A stretch of DNA of 64,000 bases from JANQPX01 sp965222015. GTDB lineage: Bacteria > Pseudomonadota > Alphaproteobacteria > Geminicoccales > Geminicoccaceae. Below the pieces are notes generated by a model. It was not told where the DNA came from. It saw only the letters and a program-made list of their open reading frames with translations, and searched no databases. Position 1 is the first letter of the stretch, and the number at the start of each line of letters is the position of its first letter. Positions 1 through 8,428 of the stretch are shown piece after piece. The translations under genes and the position numbers were made by a program. The stretch is taken from contig CBDCTL010000012.1 of the NCBI GenBank assembly GCA_965222015.1, positions 1-64,000 of the forward strand, written 5' to 3'.

Positions 1-1
1 C

Positions 2-586
2 AAATGGCTGGTGTCGCTCAACAAGTTCTCGAAGGACCGCTACATCAATGTCGGCCCCTTGAAGCCCGAGAACGAGCAGCTCATCGACATCGCCGGCGAC
101 GAGATGAAGCTGGTGCATGACGGCCCGACCTTCGCCGAGCCGCACGACTGCATCATCGTCCGCCGCGACCTGGTCAACCCCGCCAGCACCTGGCAGCGCG
201 ACGACCCGACTTGGGAGGACGCGCGCGAACAAGCCGAGGCCGACGGCGTCGATCTCGACTGGGGCGAGGACGTCATCCGCGACGGCGACAAGGTCCGAGT
301 CTACATGCACTCGGTAGCACCCACCTTCTCGCTCGAAACCTTCCAGGTCAAGCAGGGCGACGAGGTCACCCTCTACGTCACCAACATGGACGACATCGAC
401 GACCTCACCCACGGCCTCACGATCGCGAACTACGGCATCGCCATGGAGGTCGGCCCGCAGGCCACCGCGTCCGTGACCTTCACCGCCGATCGCCCGGGCG
501 TGCACTGGTTCTATTGCCAGTGGTTCTGCCACGCGCTGCACATGGAAATGCGCGGCCGCATGTTCGTCGAACCCCGCTCCACCTGA
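2..586 (+). CDS. nosZ: Nitrous-oxide reductase NosZ, C-terminal part (5' truncated by window edge)
   Basis: The reading frame is open from base 2 and gives the last 194 residues of the periplasmic copper enzyme that reduces N2O to N2. It contains the end of the beta-propeller linker and the whole cupredoxin CuA domain. The CuA ligand cluster is visible near the C-terminus as CQWFCHALHMEM: two Cys three residues apart, then His and Met. The start and the Tat signal lie upstream, outside the window. nosD follows after 9 bases, so this is the head of a nos operon (Z-D-F-Y-L-X). That order, ending in an ApbE/NosX gene, is typical of clade I nos clusters of alphaproteobacterial denitrifiers. The identification is firm; only the truncation limits it. 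Confidence 0.96.
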   Translation, partial: KWLVSLNKFSKDRYINVGPLKPENEQLIDIAGDEMKLVHDGPTFAEPHDCIIVRRDLVNPASTWQRDDPTWEDAREQAEADGVDLDWGEDVIRDGDKVRVYMHSVAPTFSLETFQVKQGDEVTLYVTNMDDIDDLTHGLTIANYGIAMEVGPQATASVTFTADRPGVHWFYCQWFCHALHMEMRGRMFVEPRST

Positions 587-595
587 GCACTGGCA

Positions 596-1864
596 GTGCA
601 GGCTCGACTTTCAGCATTGGTGCTGGGCTGGTTCCTCTGGAGCCAGCCCGCACCCACGCTCGCGGCCGAGCCCGTCATCGTCGAGCCGGGCGCCGGCACG
701 CTTGGCGAGGTCGCAAGTCAAGCCGTGGAGGGCGCTGCCCTCCAACTTAAGGAGGGCGTTTATGAAGGCCGTGTCGTCATCGACAAGCCGCTGACCATTC
801 GAGGGGTCGATGGTGCGTTGATCCAGGGAGACGGCGAAGGCAGCGTCATCACCATCGACGCCCCCGACGTGACCGTCAAAGACGTGACCATCACCGGCTC
901 CGGCCTGTCGCTCGAGACCATGGACGCGGGCGTACTGGTTACGGAAGAAGGTGATCGTGTGCATGTCGAGAACAACTGCCTCGACGACAATCTGATCGGC
1001 GTCAATCTCAAGGGGGCCGAGGATGTCGTCATCCGCGGCAACGAGATCACCGGCCGCCAGGATCTCCGTCCGAACGAGCGCGGCAACGGCGTGCATCTCT
1101 GGAATACACCGGGCTCGATCGTCGAGGGCAACCTCTTTCGCTTCGGCCGGGACGGCATCTTCGTCAATACCAGCAGGCGGAATGTGTTCCGCGGCAATCA
1201 CTTTGAGAAGCTGCGCTTTGCCGTGCACTACATGTACACCAACCAAAGCGAGGTCTCGGGCAACGTCTCAATCGGCAATCACATCGGCTTCGCCCTGATG
1301 TTCTCGAACCGCCTGATCGTCAAGGATAACGTCTCGATCGACGATCGCGACCACGGCATCATGCTGAACTACGCGAATTACAGCGAGATCGCCGGCAACG
1401 TCGTCGAGCATGGCGGCGAGAAATGCGTCTTCATCTACAACGCCAATCGCAACCGGTTCGAACGAAACCGGTTCGAGGGCTGTCCGATCGGCGTGCATTT
1501 CACCGGCGGCTCCGAACGCAACGCCTTCACCGAAAACGCCTTCATCGGCAACGAAACCCAGGTCAAATATGTCGGCACCCGCTGGCTCGACTGGTCGGTC
1601 GACGGCCGCGGAAATTACTGGAGCGATCACGCCGCCTTCGATCTCGACGGCGACGGCATCGCGGACAGCGCCTACCGCCCGAACGACATGATCGACCAGG
1701 TGCTCTGGACCCATCCGCTCGCCAAGCTCCTGATCAACAGCCCCGCCTTTCAGCTACTGCGCTGGGTGCAAACCCAGTTCCCCGCCCTCTACCCCGGCGG
1801 CGTGATCGATACGTCGCCGCTCATGAGCCGAGCGTCGACTGCGCTTGCGGGAGCGAGCCGATGA
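596..1864 (+). CDS. nosD: NosD, periplasmic copper-maturation protein of N2O reductase
   Basis: A 422-residue beta-helix (CASH/carbohydrate-binding-like repeat) protein with a GTG start at 596, nine bases after the nosZ stop. The first ~24 residues form a Sec signal peptide (hydrophobic core ALVLGWFLW, cleavage near TLAAEP). Repeated short turns such as NRLIVKDNVSI and NYSEIAGNVVEHG mark the right-handed helix. NosD works with the NosF ATPase and NosY membrane subunit to deliver copper for the CuZ site of NosZ. Its stop overlaps the nosF start (ATGA), so translation is probably coupled. The length is normal for the family. Confidence 0.95.
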   Translation: MQARLSALVLGWFLWSQPAPTLAAEPVIVEPGAGTLGEVASQAVEGAALQLKEGVYEGRVVIDKPLTIRGVDGALIQGDGEGSVITIDAPDVTVKDVTITGSGLSLETMDAGVLVTEEGDRVHVENNCLDDNLIGVNLKGAEDVVIRGNEITGRQDLRPNERGNGVHLWNTPGSIVEGNLFRFGRDGIFVNTSRRNVFRGNHFEKLRFAVHYMYTNQSEVSGNVSIGNHIGFALMFSNRLIVKDNVSIDDRDHGIMLNYANYSEIAGNVVEHGGEKCVFIYNANRNRFERNRFEGCPIGVHFTGGSERNAFTENAFIGNETQVKYVGTRWLDWSVDGRGNYWSDHAAFDLDGDGIADSAYRPNDMIDQVLWTHPLAKLLINSPAFQLLRWVQTQFPALYPGGVIDTSPLMSRASTALAGASR

Positions 1865-2778
1865 GCGACGGCGTCCTCTCACTCGACAATGTGAGCAAGC
1901 GCTTCGGCGACAAGCTCGCGGTCGCCGGCGTCACGCTCGATGTCGAGCCCGGCGAGCGCCTCGCCCTGATCGGCCATAACGGTGCCGGCAAGACCACGCT
2001 GTTCAAGATGATCCTCGGGCTGCTGCCGCCGACGGCCGGCGACATTGCGGTTTTCGGTGGCAAGCCGGGCGGCGATAACGCGAGACAGCACGTCACCTTC
2101 CTCCCGGAGAATATCGCGTTTCATCGATCGATGACCGGCCGCGAAGCCCTCACTTTGCTCGCGCACCTGAAAGCCGCCGACAAAAAAAACGTCGCAGCAC
2201 TCCTCGAAAAGGTCGGCCTCGCCGACGCCACCGATCAGCGCATCCGCACCTACTCCAAGGGCATGCGCCAGCGCCTCGGCCTCGCCCAGGCGCTCCTCGG
2301 TGATCCGAAGCTGCTCCTGCTGGACGAACCCACCAGCGGTCTCGATCCTCTTCTACGCCAGCGCTTCTATGCCATGGTCGACGAACTCGCCGCTGCCGGC
2401 ACCACCGTCATCCTCTCCTCTCACCTCCTGACCGAGCTCGAAGCGCGCACCGATCGCGTCGCAATCATGCGTGACGGCCGCCTGGTCGCCTGCGGTCCGC
2501 TCTCGAAACTCCGCCAGGACGTGGCGCTGCCGATCCGAATCCGCCTTCATGTGCGCGATGCAGACCGCACGCGCATCGCATCGGCCTTGAACGGGAAGGA
2601 GATCAACGGCCAGACCATCAGCCTCACCGTGCTCATGGCCGACAAGATGAAGGCTCTCGCCCAGATCGCCGCCTTCGGCGACACCATCAAAGACGTCGAG
2701 CTCATTCAGCCCAGCCTCGACGATCTCTACGTCGCTATGGTCGGCGCGGCCGACGGCGTTGACAGGAGCCAGGCATGA
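1861..2778 (+). CDS. nosF: NosF, ABC transporter ATPase for NosZ copper centre assembly
   Basis: A 305-residue ABC ATPase. Walker A is GHNGAGKTT at about residues 38-46, the signature motif is YSKGMRQRL, and Walker B is LLLLDEPTSGLDP, with a downstream H-loop (SSHLL). The start was chosen at the ATG that overlaps the nosD stop; an upstream extension in the same frame is only antisense noise to nosD. It overlaps nosY by four bases. It would power the NosDFY complex in the inner membrane that matures the CuZ cluster. All catalytic motifs are intact. Confidence 0.95.
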   Translation: MSDGVLSLDNVSKRFGDKLAVAGVTLDVEPGERLALIGHNGAGKTTLFKMILGLLPPTAGDIAVFGGKPGGDNARQHVTFLPENIAFHRSMTGREALTLLAHLKAADKKNVAALLEKVGLADATDQRIRTYSKGMRQRLGLAQALLGDPKLLLLDEPTSGLDPLLRQRFYAMVDELAAAGTTVILSSHLLTELEARTDRVAIMRDGRLVACGPLSKLRQDVALPIRIRLHVRDADRTRIASALNGKEINGQTISLTVLMADKMKALAQIAAFGDTIKDVELIQPSLDDLYVAMVGAADGVDRSQA

Positions 2779-3593
2779 ACGCCGTCGCCTCGCTCGCCGC
2801 CAACGAGTTTCGCCTGGGACTGCGCAATCGCTGGGTGGCGCTGGCGATCCTGTTGCTGGCAGGCCTGGCGCTGGCACTCGCTTTGCTCGGCACCGCCCCC
2901 GCCGGCACCACAGGCGTCGATCCGCTGACCGCCACCTCGATCAGCCTCGCCAGCCTCAGCATCTACCTCCTGCCGCTGATCGCGCTTCTCCTGGCCCACG
3001 ACGCCATCGCCGGCGAGCAGGAGCGCGGCACGCTCCTCCTCCTCCTGACCTACCCGATGCCGCGCTGGCAGCTCCTTGCCGGCAAATTTTTAGGGCACGC
3101 GCTTGTCCTGGCGCTCGCGACCGTCATCGGCTATGGCCTCGCCGCCGTCGTGCTCTGGGGAGGCAGTGCCGTCGGCCTCTGCATCTTTCTCAGAATGCTT
3201 GGGTCGTCGCTCCTGCTCGCTCTCGCCTTCCTCGCCATCGGCTACGCCATCAGCACACTTTGCACCGAAACCAGCGCCGCCGCCGGTCTCGCCCTCGCCG
3301 TCTGGCTCTGCCTCGTGCTGCTTTACGATCTCGGCCTTCTGGGCATCCTGGTCGCCGATCAGGGCGGCTGGATCGGCAGCCGGACGCTGCCGGCGCTCCT
3401 CCTGGCGAACCCGGCGGACGCTTATCGCCTCTACAATCTTGTGAGCCTGCCGGACAGCGCCATGCTCACCGGCATGGCCGGTCTTGCCGACCAGGTCGCG
3501 CTCCCCGCGATCATGCCGCTGCTGGCACTCGTCGTCTGGACGCTCGTCCCGCTCGGCCTCGCCGCCTGGCTCCTGCAACGGAGGATGCCATGA
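2775..3593 (+). CDS. nosY: NosY, ABC transporter permease for NosZ maturation
   Basis: A 272-residue integral membrane protein of the ABC-2/NosY type with about six hydrophobic segments (for example WVALAILLLAGLALALALLG near residue 15, then blocks near 55, 105, 140, 170 and 245). It starts in a four-base overlap with nosF and ends in a four-base overlap with nosL. The cytoplasmic loop GEQERGTLLLLLTYP is characteristic of the NosY family and contacts the ATPase. It pairs with NosF and NosD. Confidence 0.93.
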   Translation: MNAVASLAANEFRLGLRNRWVALAILLLAGLALALALLGTAPAGTTGVDPLTATSISLASLSIYLLPLIALLLAHDAIAGEQERGTLLLLLTYPMPRWQLLAGKFLGHALVLALATVIGYGLAAVVLWGGSAVGLCIFLRMLGSSLLLALAFLAIGYAISTLCTETSAAAGLALAVWLCLVLLYDLGLLGILVADQGGWIGSRTLPALLLANPADAYRLYNLVSLPDSAMLTGMAGLADQVALPAIMPLLALVVWTLVPLGLAAWLLQRRMP

Positions 3594-4117
3594 GACTTCC
3601 GCGACTTGCCCTGATCGGCCTCACGCTGCTCACGGCCTGCGACAGTGACCAGCCGGCGGCGCCACCACCGCCGGCCGAGCTCACCGGCGATGCGATCGGT
3701 CACTATTGCAGCATGGTCGTCGCCGAGCATGCCGGTCCCAAGGCGCAGCTCTTTGCGGGCGAAGCCGAGGAGCCCGTGTGGTTTCCTTCGGTGCGCGACA
3801 TGTTCGCCTACACCATGCTGCCGGAGGAGAACCAGGACGTTCGAGCCGTCTATGTGAGCGACACCGGTGCCAGCGATGACCTCGCGACGATCATGCCGGG
3901 CGCATGGGTGGAGGCGAAGGCCGCGCACTACGTCCTGGGCAGCGATGCGACCGGTGGCATGGGCCTCGCGGAGGTCGTGCCATTTGCCGATCGGGGCAAG
4001 GCGAACGCTTTTGTCACGCGCCATGGCGGCAGGGTCGTATCGTTCGACGACGTGACGCCCGCGCACATCTTTGTCGAGTTCGACGCGGATGGACCTATTG
4101 CGGGAGAGACGATGTGA
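3590..4117 (+). CDS. nosL: NosL, outer-membrane copper chaperone lipoprotein
   Basis: A 175-residue lipoprotein. The N-terminus carries a short signal with lipobox LTAC, so the mature protein is anchored through that Cys. A CSM copper-binding motif follows around residue 43 (HYCSMVV), and the NosL-type core continues with WFPSVRDMFAYT. NosL donates Cu(I) to NosZ during CuZ assembly. The start ATG overlaps the nosY stop by four bases, and its TGA overlaps the GTG start of the next gene. A longer overlapping frame upstream is antisense to nosY and was not used. Confidence 0.93.
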   Translation: MRLPRLALIGLTLLTACDSDQPAAPPPPAELTGDAIGHYCSMVVAEHAGPKAQLFAGEAEEPVWFPSVRDMFAYTMLPEENQDVRAVYVSDTGASDDLATIMPGAWVEAKAAHYVLGSDATGGMGLAEVVPFADRGKANAFVTRHGGRVVSFDDVTPAHIFVEFDADGPIAGETM

Positions 4118-5055
4118 CCGTTCTCAGCCGCCGCCGCCTGCTCACCGTCATCGCCGCCGCCCCGGGCCTGGCCTTGCTGCCCGGCGACACGATCGCCAAC
4201 ACACAGCCGCGCTGGCGCTGGCGGGGAACAGCCCTCGGTGCCAAGGCGGAGATCATCCTGATCCATCCGGACAAGGCAACGGCACAGAATTTGATCCGTC
4301 TCGCCGCCGATGAGATCGAGCGCCTGGAGAACATTTTCAGCCTCTATCGGTCCGAGTCGGAAATCTCCAGGCTGAACCGCGACGGCCGGCTGGCGGCAAC
4401 CTCACAGGACATGACCGCACTCCTCGCCTCCGCCCGTCAGGTGAGCACCCTCACCGATGGTGCCTTCGACGTCACCGTGCAGCCGCTATGGCATTTGTAC
4501 GCTGATCATTTCGCTAGACCTGCCGCCGATCCCGCCGGACCTTCGGCCGCAGCGATCGCAGAAGCACGAGCACTGGTCGACCACCACGCCATCGACCTCT
4601 CACCCTCGAAGATCCGCTTCACCCGCCCCGGCATGGCCATCACCCTCAACGGCATCGCCCAGGGCTACATCACCGATCGCGTCGCCGACCTTTTCCGCGC
4701 CCACGGCATCGAGCAGACCCTGATCGACCTCGGCGAAATCCGCGCCCTCGGCACGCGCCCGGACGGCCGCCCCTGGCAGGTGGCGATCGAGGGTGCACCC
4801 GACGATCCGCTCGCGCTTGTCGACCAAGCGATCGCAACCTCCAGCCCGGCAGGCACCGTCTTCGAACCGACTGGCCGCTTTCACCACCTTTTCGATCCGT
4901 CCAGCGGCGGACCGTCCGCAGCCGCGACCCGGCTAAGCGTCATTGCCGAGCGCGCAACCTTCGCGGATGCCCTGTCGACGGCGCTCGCCACCATGCCGGC
5001 AAGTCGCCGCGTCGCATGGCGGGGCAACCATCCCGACTTCGTCGTCATCAGCTAG
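4114..5055 (+). CDS. nosX: NosX/ApbE-type FMN transferase
   Basis: A 313-residue ApbE-family protein with a GTG start that overlaps the nosL stop. The N-terminus resembles a Tat signal (SRRRLLTVIAA, hydrophobic stretch to about residue 24), consistent with periplasmic action. Family blocks seen include FSLYRSESEISRLN, GAFDVTVQPLWHLY, TLNGIAQGYITDRVADLF, LIDLGEIRALG and HHLFDPSSGG. ApbE enzymes attach FMN from FAD covalently to a Thr of target flavoproteins; NosX does this for NosR-type electron donors. NosR itself is not in this window and would be expected upstream of nosZ. It is the last gene of the nos operon here. Confidence 0.92.
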   Translation: MTVLSRRRLLTVIAAAPGLALLPGDTIANTQPRWRWRGTALGAKAEIILIHPDKATAQNLIRLAADEIERLENIFSLYRSESEISRLNRDGRLAATSQDMTALLASARQVSTLTDGAFDVTVQPLWHLYADHFARPAADPAGPSAAAIAEARALVDHHAIDLSPSKIRFTRPGMAITLNGIAQGYITDRVADLFRAHGIEQTLIDLGEIRALGTRPDGRPWQVAIEGAPDDPLALVDQAIATSSPAGTVFEPTGRFHHLFDPSSGGPSAAATRLSVIAERATFADALSTALATMPASRRVAWRGNHPDFVVIS

Positions 5056-5279
5056 CAAATCTTCCGACGTCCTTCAGCGTACATTCGCGAAACCAACCAC
5101 ATGGCCCGATGCCGGTGTCATTGATGCATCGCATGGCTTGTCGCCATGATTCGGATCACAAAGTTCACCGGCCAAACCGAGCGAGGCTGAGATGTGCTGA
5201 GGATTGAGGCCTGGAGTGATCGTGGAAGGGCGTCGAATAGGTGCAGGCATATTGGCCGGCTGGTGTCTGAAAGTCCCCG

Positions 5280-5519
5280 ATGCCTGACCTGACGGTTCTC
5301 ATCGACGCGCTCGGCGACGACCGAACCGCTGCCCTCGGCGGGTTGGTGATCGGCATGGTGTTCGGCGGCGGCTGGTCCGTCGGCGCCGGCATGACCGGCT
5401 GCTCGGTGCTGGCCCTGACCGCGCTGGTCGCGCTCGCCGGCATGGCTGCGGCTGCGGGCCTTACCGACTTGCTGCTGAGACGCCTCGGTCAGACGACATC
5501 GCTCGCTGCCGAAGCTTGA
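5280..5519 (+). pseudogene. Short membrane-protein remnant, weakly YeeE/YedE-like
   Basis: An open frame of 79 codons with two hydrophobic segments (about residues 16-40 and 44-62) and glycine-rich turns such as GMVFGGGWSVGAG and TGCSVL. These recall, but do not prove, the C-terminal half of a YeeE/YedE sulfur-type transporter, whose intact members are several times longer. There is no convincing ribosome-binding site in front of the ATG. The surroundings are decayed (transposase fragment, no other genes). It is called a remnant rather than a functional gene. Confidence 0.3.
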
Positions 5520-6086
5520 TTTCAGGCCACAATGCGAAGGACTGTTAGTCGTCAATCTTGGCTGCCCGGCTTAGCCTTCCTCAGTGAGGATCGATTCGAC
5601 CTCGGTTCGTTCGCCTCGCTTCACCTTAGCCTCGGCAGCGAGTTCCGCCTGGCCATCATCGACACTACGCTGCCCGTCAACATGTCCCCAAATCACAAGG
5701 CGCGAAGGATGAGATTCAGGGGGCGCTTTTCATCTCCAGCATCGCGGGTGGCCTGATGCCGGCCAGCAAGATCGACGGCCAAACGATCGGTGCTGCTCCC
5801 GTCGGCTCGGCGACGAAGCCGCCGAGTGACCTCTCCTGGTCGAAGCGACGTGTCAGAGGACGAGCGTTGTCTTCAGCCGTGGGCAAGATTATCGGCCCAC
5901 TCCGGGTTCGCCGTCAATCGCGCGACGTTAGCGCAGGCGACAAGGGTTACGAGCCAGGGAGACCATGGTCTCCTTGTTGGGATGAGCCACCACGTGAACA
6001 GGAAGCTGGAAGAGGAGGTTGAGGTCCTGCGATAGGCCTCGGCTAATTTTGCTTGATGGGTCTTTTGACTTGCAAAGAAGTGTCCG
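5520..6086. other. Stretch without a supportable gene
   Basis: Several open frames exist but none has recognisable protein features, a convincing ribosome-binding site or a normal amino-acid composition. The stretch lies between a membrane-protein remnant and a transposase fragment and is best read as decayed accessory DNA. Confidence 0.5.
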
Positions 6087-6348
6087 ATGGAGAAGAAGAA
6101 GCGCCGGCATTCTGCGGACGAGTTCAGGCGTCAGGCTGTGGAGCGTGTCGAGACGAGCGGGCCGCATCTGTTCGAGGTCGCAGCAGAATTCGGCGTGCAC
6201 GAGAGCCAGCTCCGGCGCTGGGCACGGCAGTCGGCCAGACCGATTCTTAGACGACGCGACGCCGGCGGATCTGACCGCGGAGAACGTCCGACTCAAGCGT
6301 GGACATGCGGTCGATCGCGCCGTGCCGCTTGGCGTCGAGCTGGTCTGA
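6087..6348 (+). pseudogene. IS3-type transposase OrfA fragment, frameshifted
   Basis: The frame from 6087 gives a helix-turn-helix OrfA start (MEKKKRRHSADEFRRQAVER, then EVAAEFGVHESQLRRWARQ). Around base 6230 the homology jumps to the next frame, where FLDDATPADLTAENVRLKR continues the usual OrfA leucine-zipper region. It then ends without the rest of the protein or an OrfB integrase. It is therefore both frameshifted and truncated, and not active. No terminal inverted repeats could be matched. Confidence 0.75.
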
Positions 6349-6381
6349 GCGAATTGCGGCGCGCATCTGACCCGGCATGAT

Positions 6382-7542
6382 CTAAAGTTGTGATGCGAGC
6401 GATTTCTTGGGGTCGTAGAACGGCTTGGGCACGACCTCGCCGTTGCGTGCTTCGCTCGGCGTCTCGACGATCATTCGCGTGCCGATCTCGGCGTGTCGGC
6501 TGGCGACCATGGCCAGCGCGATGTTCTTGTTCAGGCGCGGCGAATGGATCGCCGACGTGACCCGACCGATCATTTGACCATCTTTGGTGATGGGCCAATG
6601 CTCGTCGTTCGAACCGATGAGCGGCGGACCGTCGAGCTCCAGACCGACGAGACGCTGCGTCACGCCCTCGTCCCTGATGCGCTTCAGCGCCGCCTTGCCG
6701 ACGAAGTCGACCTCCCTGTCCAGATTGACCAGACGGTCCATGCCGAGCTCGAAGGGATTGTTGTCGAGCGTCATGTCGGCGTGATAGGACAGCATCGCGG
6801 CTTCGATGCGGCGAATGCTCGACGTGTGTCCCGGCTGAAGCCCGAACGGACCCCCGACCTCCATCAGATGCTCCCAGAGCCTATCGCCGGCTGAGCCGTC
6901 CCTGAGAAAAATCTCGTAGCCCAGCTCGCTCGACCAGCCGGTGCGCGAGATGACCAGCGGCACGCCATCCCAGTCATGCTCGGTGAAGCGGTAATATCTG
7001 AGTTCCGCCGGGCCGTCGCCGAAGGCCGCGCGCAGGATGTCGCGCGATCTCGGGCCCTGGAGCTGCAGGGGGGACACGTCCGGCTCGGCGATGCGCACGT
7101 CCATGCCGGCGTTCGCGAGAAGGCCCTTCGCCCAGAGCAGCACGTCGCTGTCGGCGATCGACAGCCAGTAATGGTCGTCGGCGAGCTTCAGCATGATGGG
7201 ATCGTTGATGACGCCGCCGTCCTGGTCGGTGAGCAGGACGTACTTGCACTGGCCGACCTCGCAGGTCGAAAAATCCCGGCAGCTGAGATACTGCATGAAC
7301 CGTGTGGCGTCCGGGCCGGTGACCTCGACCTGGCGCTCGACGGCGACGTCGCAGAGGATCGCTCCGTTCACCAGGTTCCAGAAATTCTGCACCGGGTCCC
7401 CGAAGTCGCGCGGGATGTACATGTGGTTGTAGACCGAAAATCCCCTGGCACCCCAGCGAAGCGCGGCGTCCGTATAGGGGGATTTCCGCACCTGCGTGCC
7501 GAAGCTGATTTTCTGCAACGTTTCCGGCTTGTCCGAGCGCAT
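6382..7542 (-). CDS. dmdA: DmdA-family DMSP demethylase-like GcvT protein
   Basis: A 386-residue GcvT-fold protein. The start was set at the ATG preceded by a perfect AGGAGG; the longer upstream frame is out-of-frame reading of the iclR gene. Segments such as GFSVYNHMYIPRDFG, LTDQDGGVINDPIMLKL, WLSIADSDVLLWAKGL and PDVSPLQLQGPRS match what I recall of SAR11/roseobacter DmdA. DmdA moves a methyl group from dimethylsulfoniopropionate to tetrahydrofolate, giving methylmercaptopropionate. It lies 41 bases downstream of the iclR gene on the same strand and next to a divergent methanethiol oxidase gene, which fits a sulfur-methyl pathway. DmdA-like relatives with other methyl donors exist, so the substrate is inferred. 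Confidence 0.68.
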   Translation of the reverse strand: MRSDKPETLQKISFGTQVRKSPYTDAALRWGARGFSVYNHMYIPRDFGDPVQNFWNLVNGAILCDVAVERQVEVTGPDATRFMQYLSCRDFSTCEVGQCKYVLLTDQDGGVINDPIMLKLADDHYWLSIADSDVLLWAKGLLANAGMDVRIAEPDVSPLQLQGPRSRDILRAAFGDGPAELRYYRFTEHDWDGVPLVISRTGWSSELGYEIFLRDGSAGDRLWEHLMEVGGPFGLQPGHTSSIRRIEAAMLSYHADMTLDNNPFELGMDRLVNLDREVDFVGKAALKRIRDEGVTQRLVGLELDGPPLIGSNDEHWPITKDGQMIGRVTSAIHSPRLNKNIALAMVASRHAEIGTRMIVETPSEARNGEVVPKPFYDPKKSLASQL

Positions 7543-7583
7543 GCCTGCCGCCTCCTGGAAATGGTTCGTCTGAAAGGTCTCTG

Positions 7584-8339
7584 TCAGGCGCCGGCCTGCG
7601 CCAGCTGCAGACTGGCGGCAATCCGATCGGCGACCGCGATCAGCCCGGCGCCGATGGTTGCGCGCTGCCGATCGGTGAAGCGGCGGATCGGGCCGGTGGC
7701 GCCGACGCTGAACGGGACGCCGAGCTCGCCGATGCGGATCGGCGCCGCGACGCTCGAGACGCCGACCTCGATCTCCTCGATGCATTCCGCAAAGCCGCGC
7801 TTGCGGATTTCTGCGAACTCGCGATCGATGTCGTCCGGCAGCGTCTTCGTCCGTTCGGTGTAGGCGCGCAGAGGCTTCGAGAGGATTTCGCTTTGAAACG
7901 CCCGGTCGGCGAAGGCGGCGATGACCTTCGAGCAGGAGCAGGCGTGCAGCGGCCGGTTGCCGAGCCCCGGGTGGATGAAGGAGCGCGCGGCATCGTCAGG
8001 CGTTTCCACATGGATGATCTCGACCGCGCCATCCCGGAAGCGGGAGAGAAAAACCGCCTCGCCGAAGCTGACGGCCGTTTCCTTGAGGGTCGGCGCGGCC
8101 GCCTGGCGCACATCGGCGTCCGGCCGGCCGAGAACGGCGATTCGCTTCAGCCGCTGGCCGACGACGTAGTGCCTGGCGCCGTCCGGCTGATCCAGCAGCC
8201 GGTGCTCGGCGAGGGTCTGCAGCAGGCGGTAGCAGGTGGGGCGCGGCAGGCCGGTGGCGCGCTGCACGTCGGCGGGCGACACCGCCCGCCCGGCGATCGC
8301 CACGGCCTCCAGAACGCTGATCATCCGATCGAGACTCAT
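7584..8339 (-). CDS. IclR-family transcriptional regulator
   Basis: A 251-residue regulator. An N-terminal winged helix-turn-helix (RMISVLEAVAIAG to GLPRPTCYRLLQTL, about residues 5-45) is followed by an IclR effector domain (GEAVFLSRFRDGAVEIIHVE, then PLHACSCSKVIAAF and GVSSVAAPI). The ATG at 8339 was preferred to the in-frame GTG three codons upstream because only the ATG has a purine-rich stretch (GTGAGA) before it. It is cotranscribed with the DmdA-like gene and divergent from the methanethiol oxidase gene. A perfect AGACA-TT-TGTCT inverted repeat lies in the shared promoter region. It probably senses an intermediate of that pathway. Confidence 0.9.
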   Translation of the reverse strand: MSLDRMISVLEAVAIAGRAVSPADVQRATGLPRPTCYRLLQTLAEHRLLDQPDGARHYVVGQRLKRIAVLGRPDADVRQAAAPTLKETAVSFGEAVFLSRFRDGAVEIIHVETPDDAARSFIHPGLGNRPLHACSCSKVIAAFADRAFQSEILSKPLRAYTERTKTLPDDIDREFAEIRKRGFAECIEEIEVGVSSVAAPIRIGELGVPFSVGATGPIRRFTDRQRATIGAGLIAVADRIAASLQLAQAGA

Positions 8340-8348
8340 GATTCTCAC

Positions 8349-8376
8349 TTTACAGACATTTGTCTCATATTATAAG
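8349..8376. promoter_or_regulatory. Divergent promoter with IclR operator candidate
   Basis: A perfect inverted repeat AGACA-TT-TGTCT sits at 8354-8365. For the plus-strand gene, TTTACA at 8349 and TATAAG at 8371 are 16 bases apart with the repeat between them. On the minus strand TATAAT at 8374-8369 could serve the iclR gene. The placement suggests direct control of the methanethiol oxidase promoter by the IclR protein. Confidence 0.55.
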
Positions 8377-8428
8377 ATTAAACCCATCATGCGCCAAGCG
8401 AAAATCGATGCCGGATGGAGAGGATCAC

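Noticed and set aside
7543..7785. N-terminal extension of the DmdA-like protein
   Set aside because: The extra 81 codons are Arg-rich out-of-frame reading of iclR; AGGAGG sits in front of the internal ATG.
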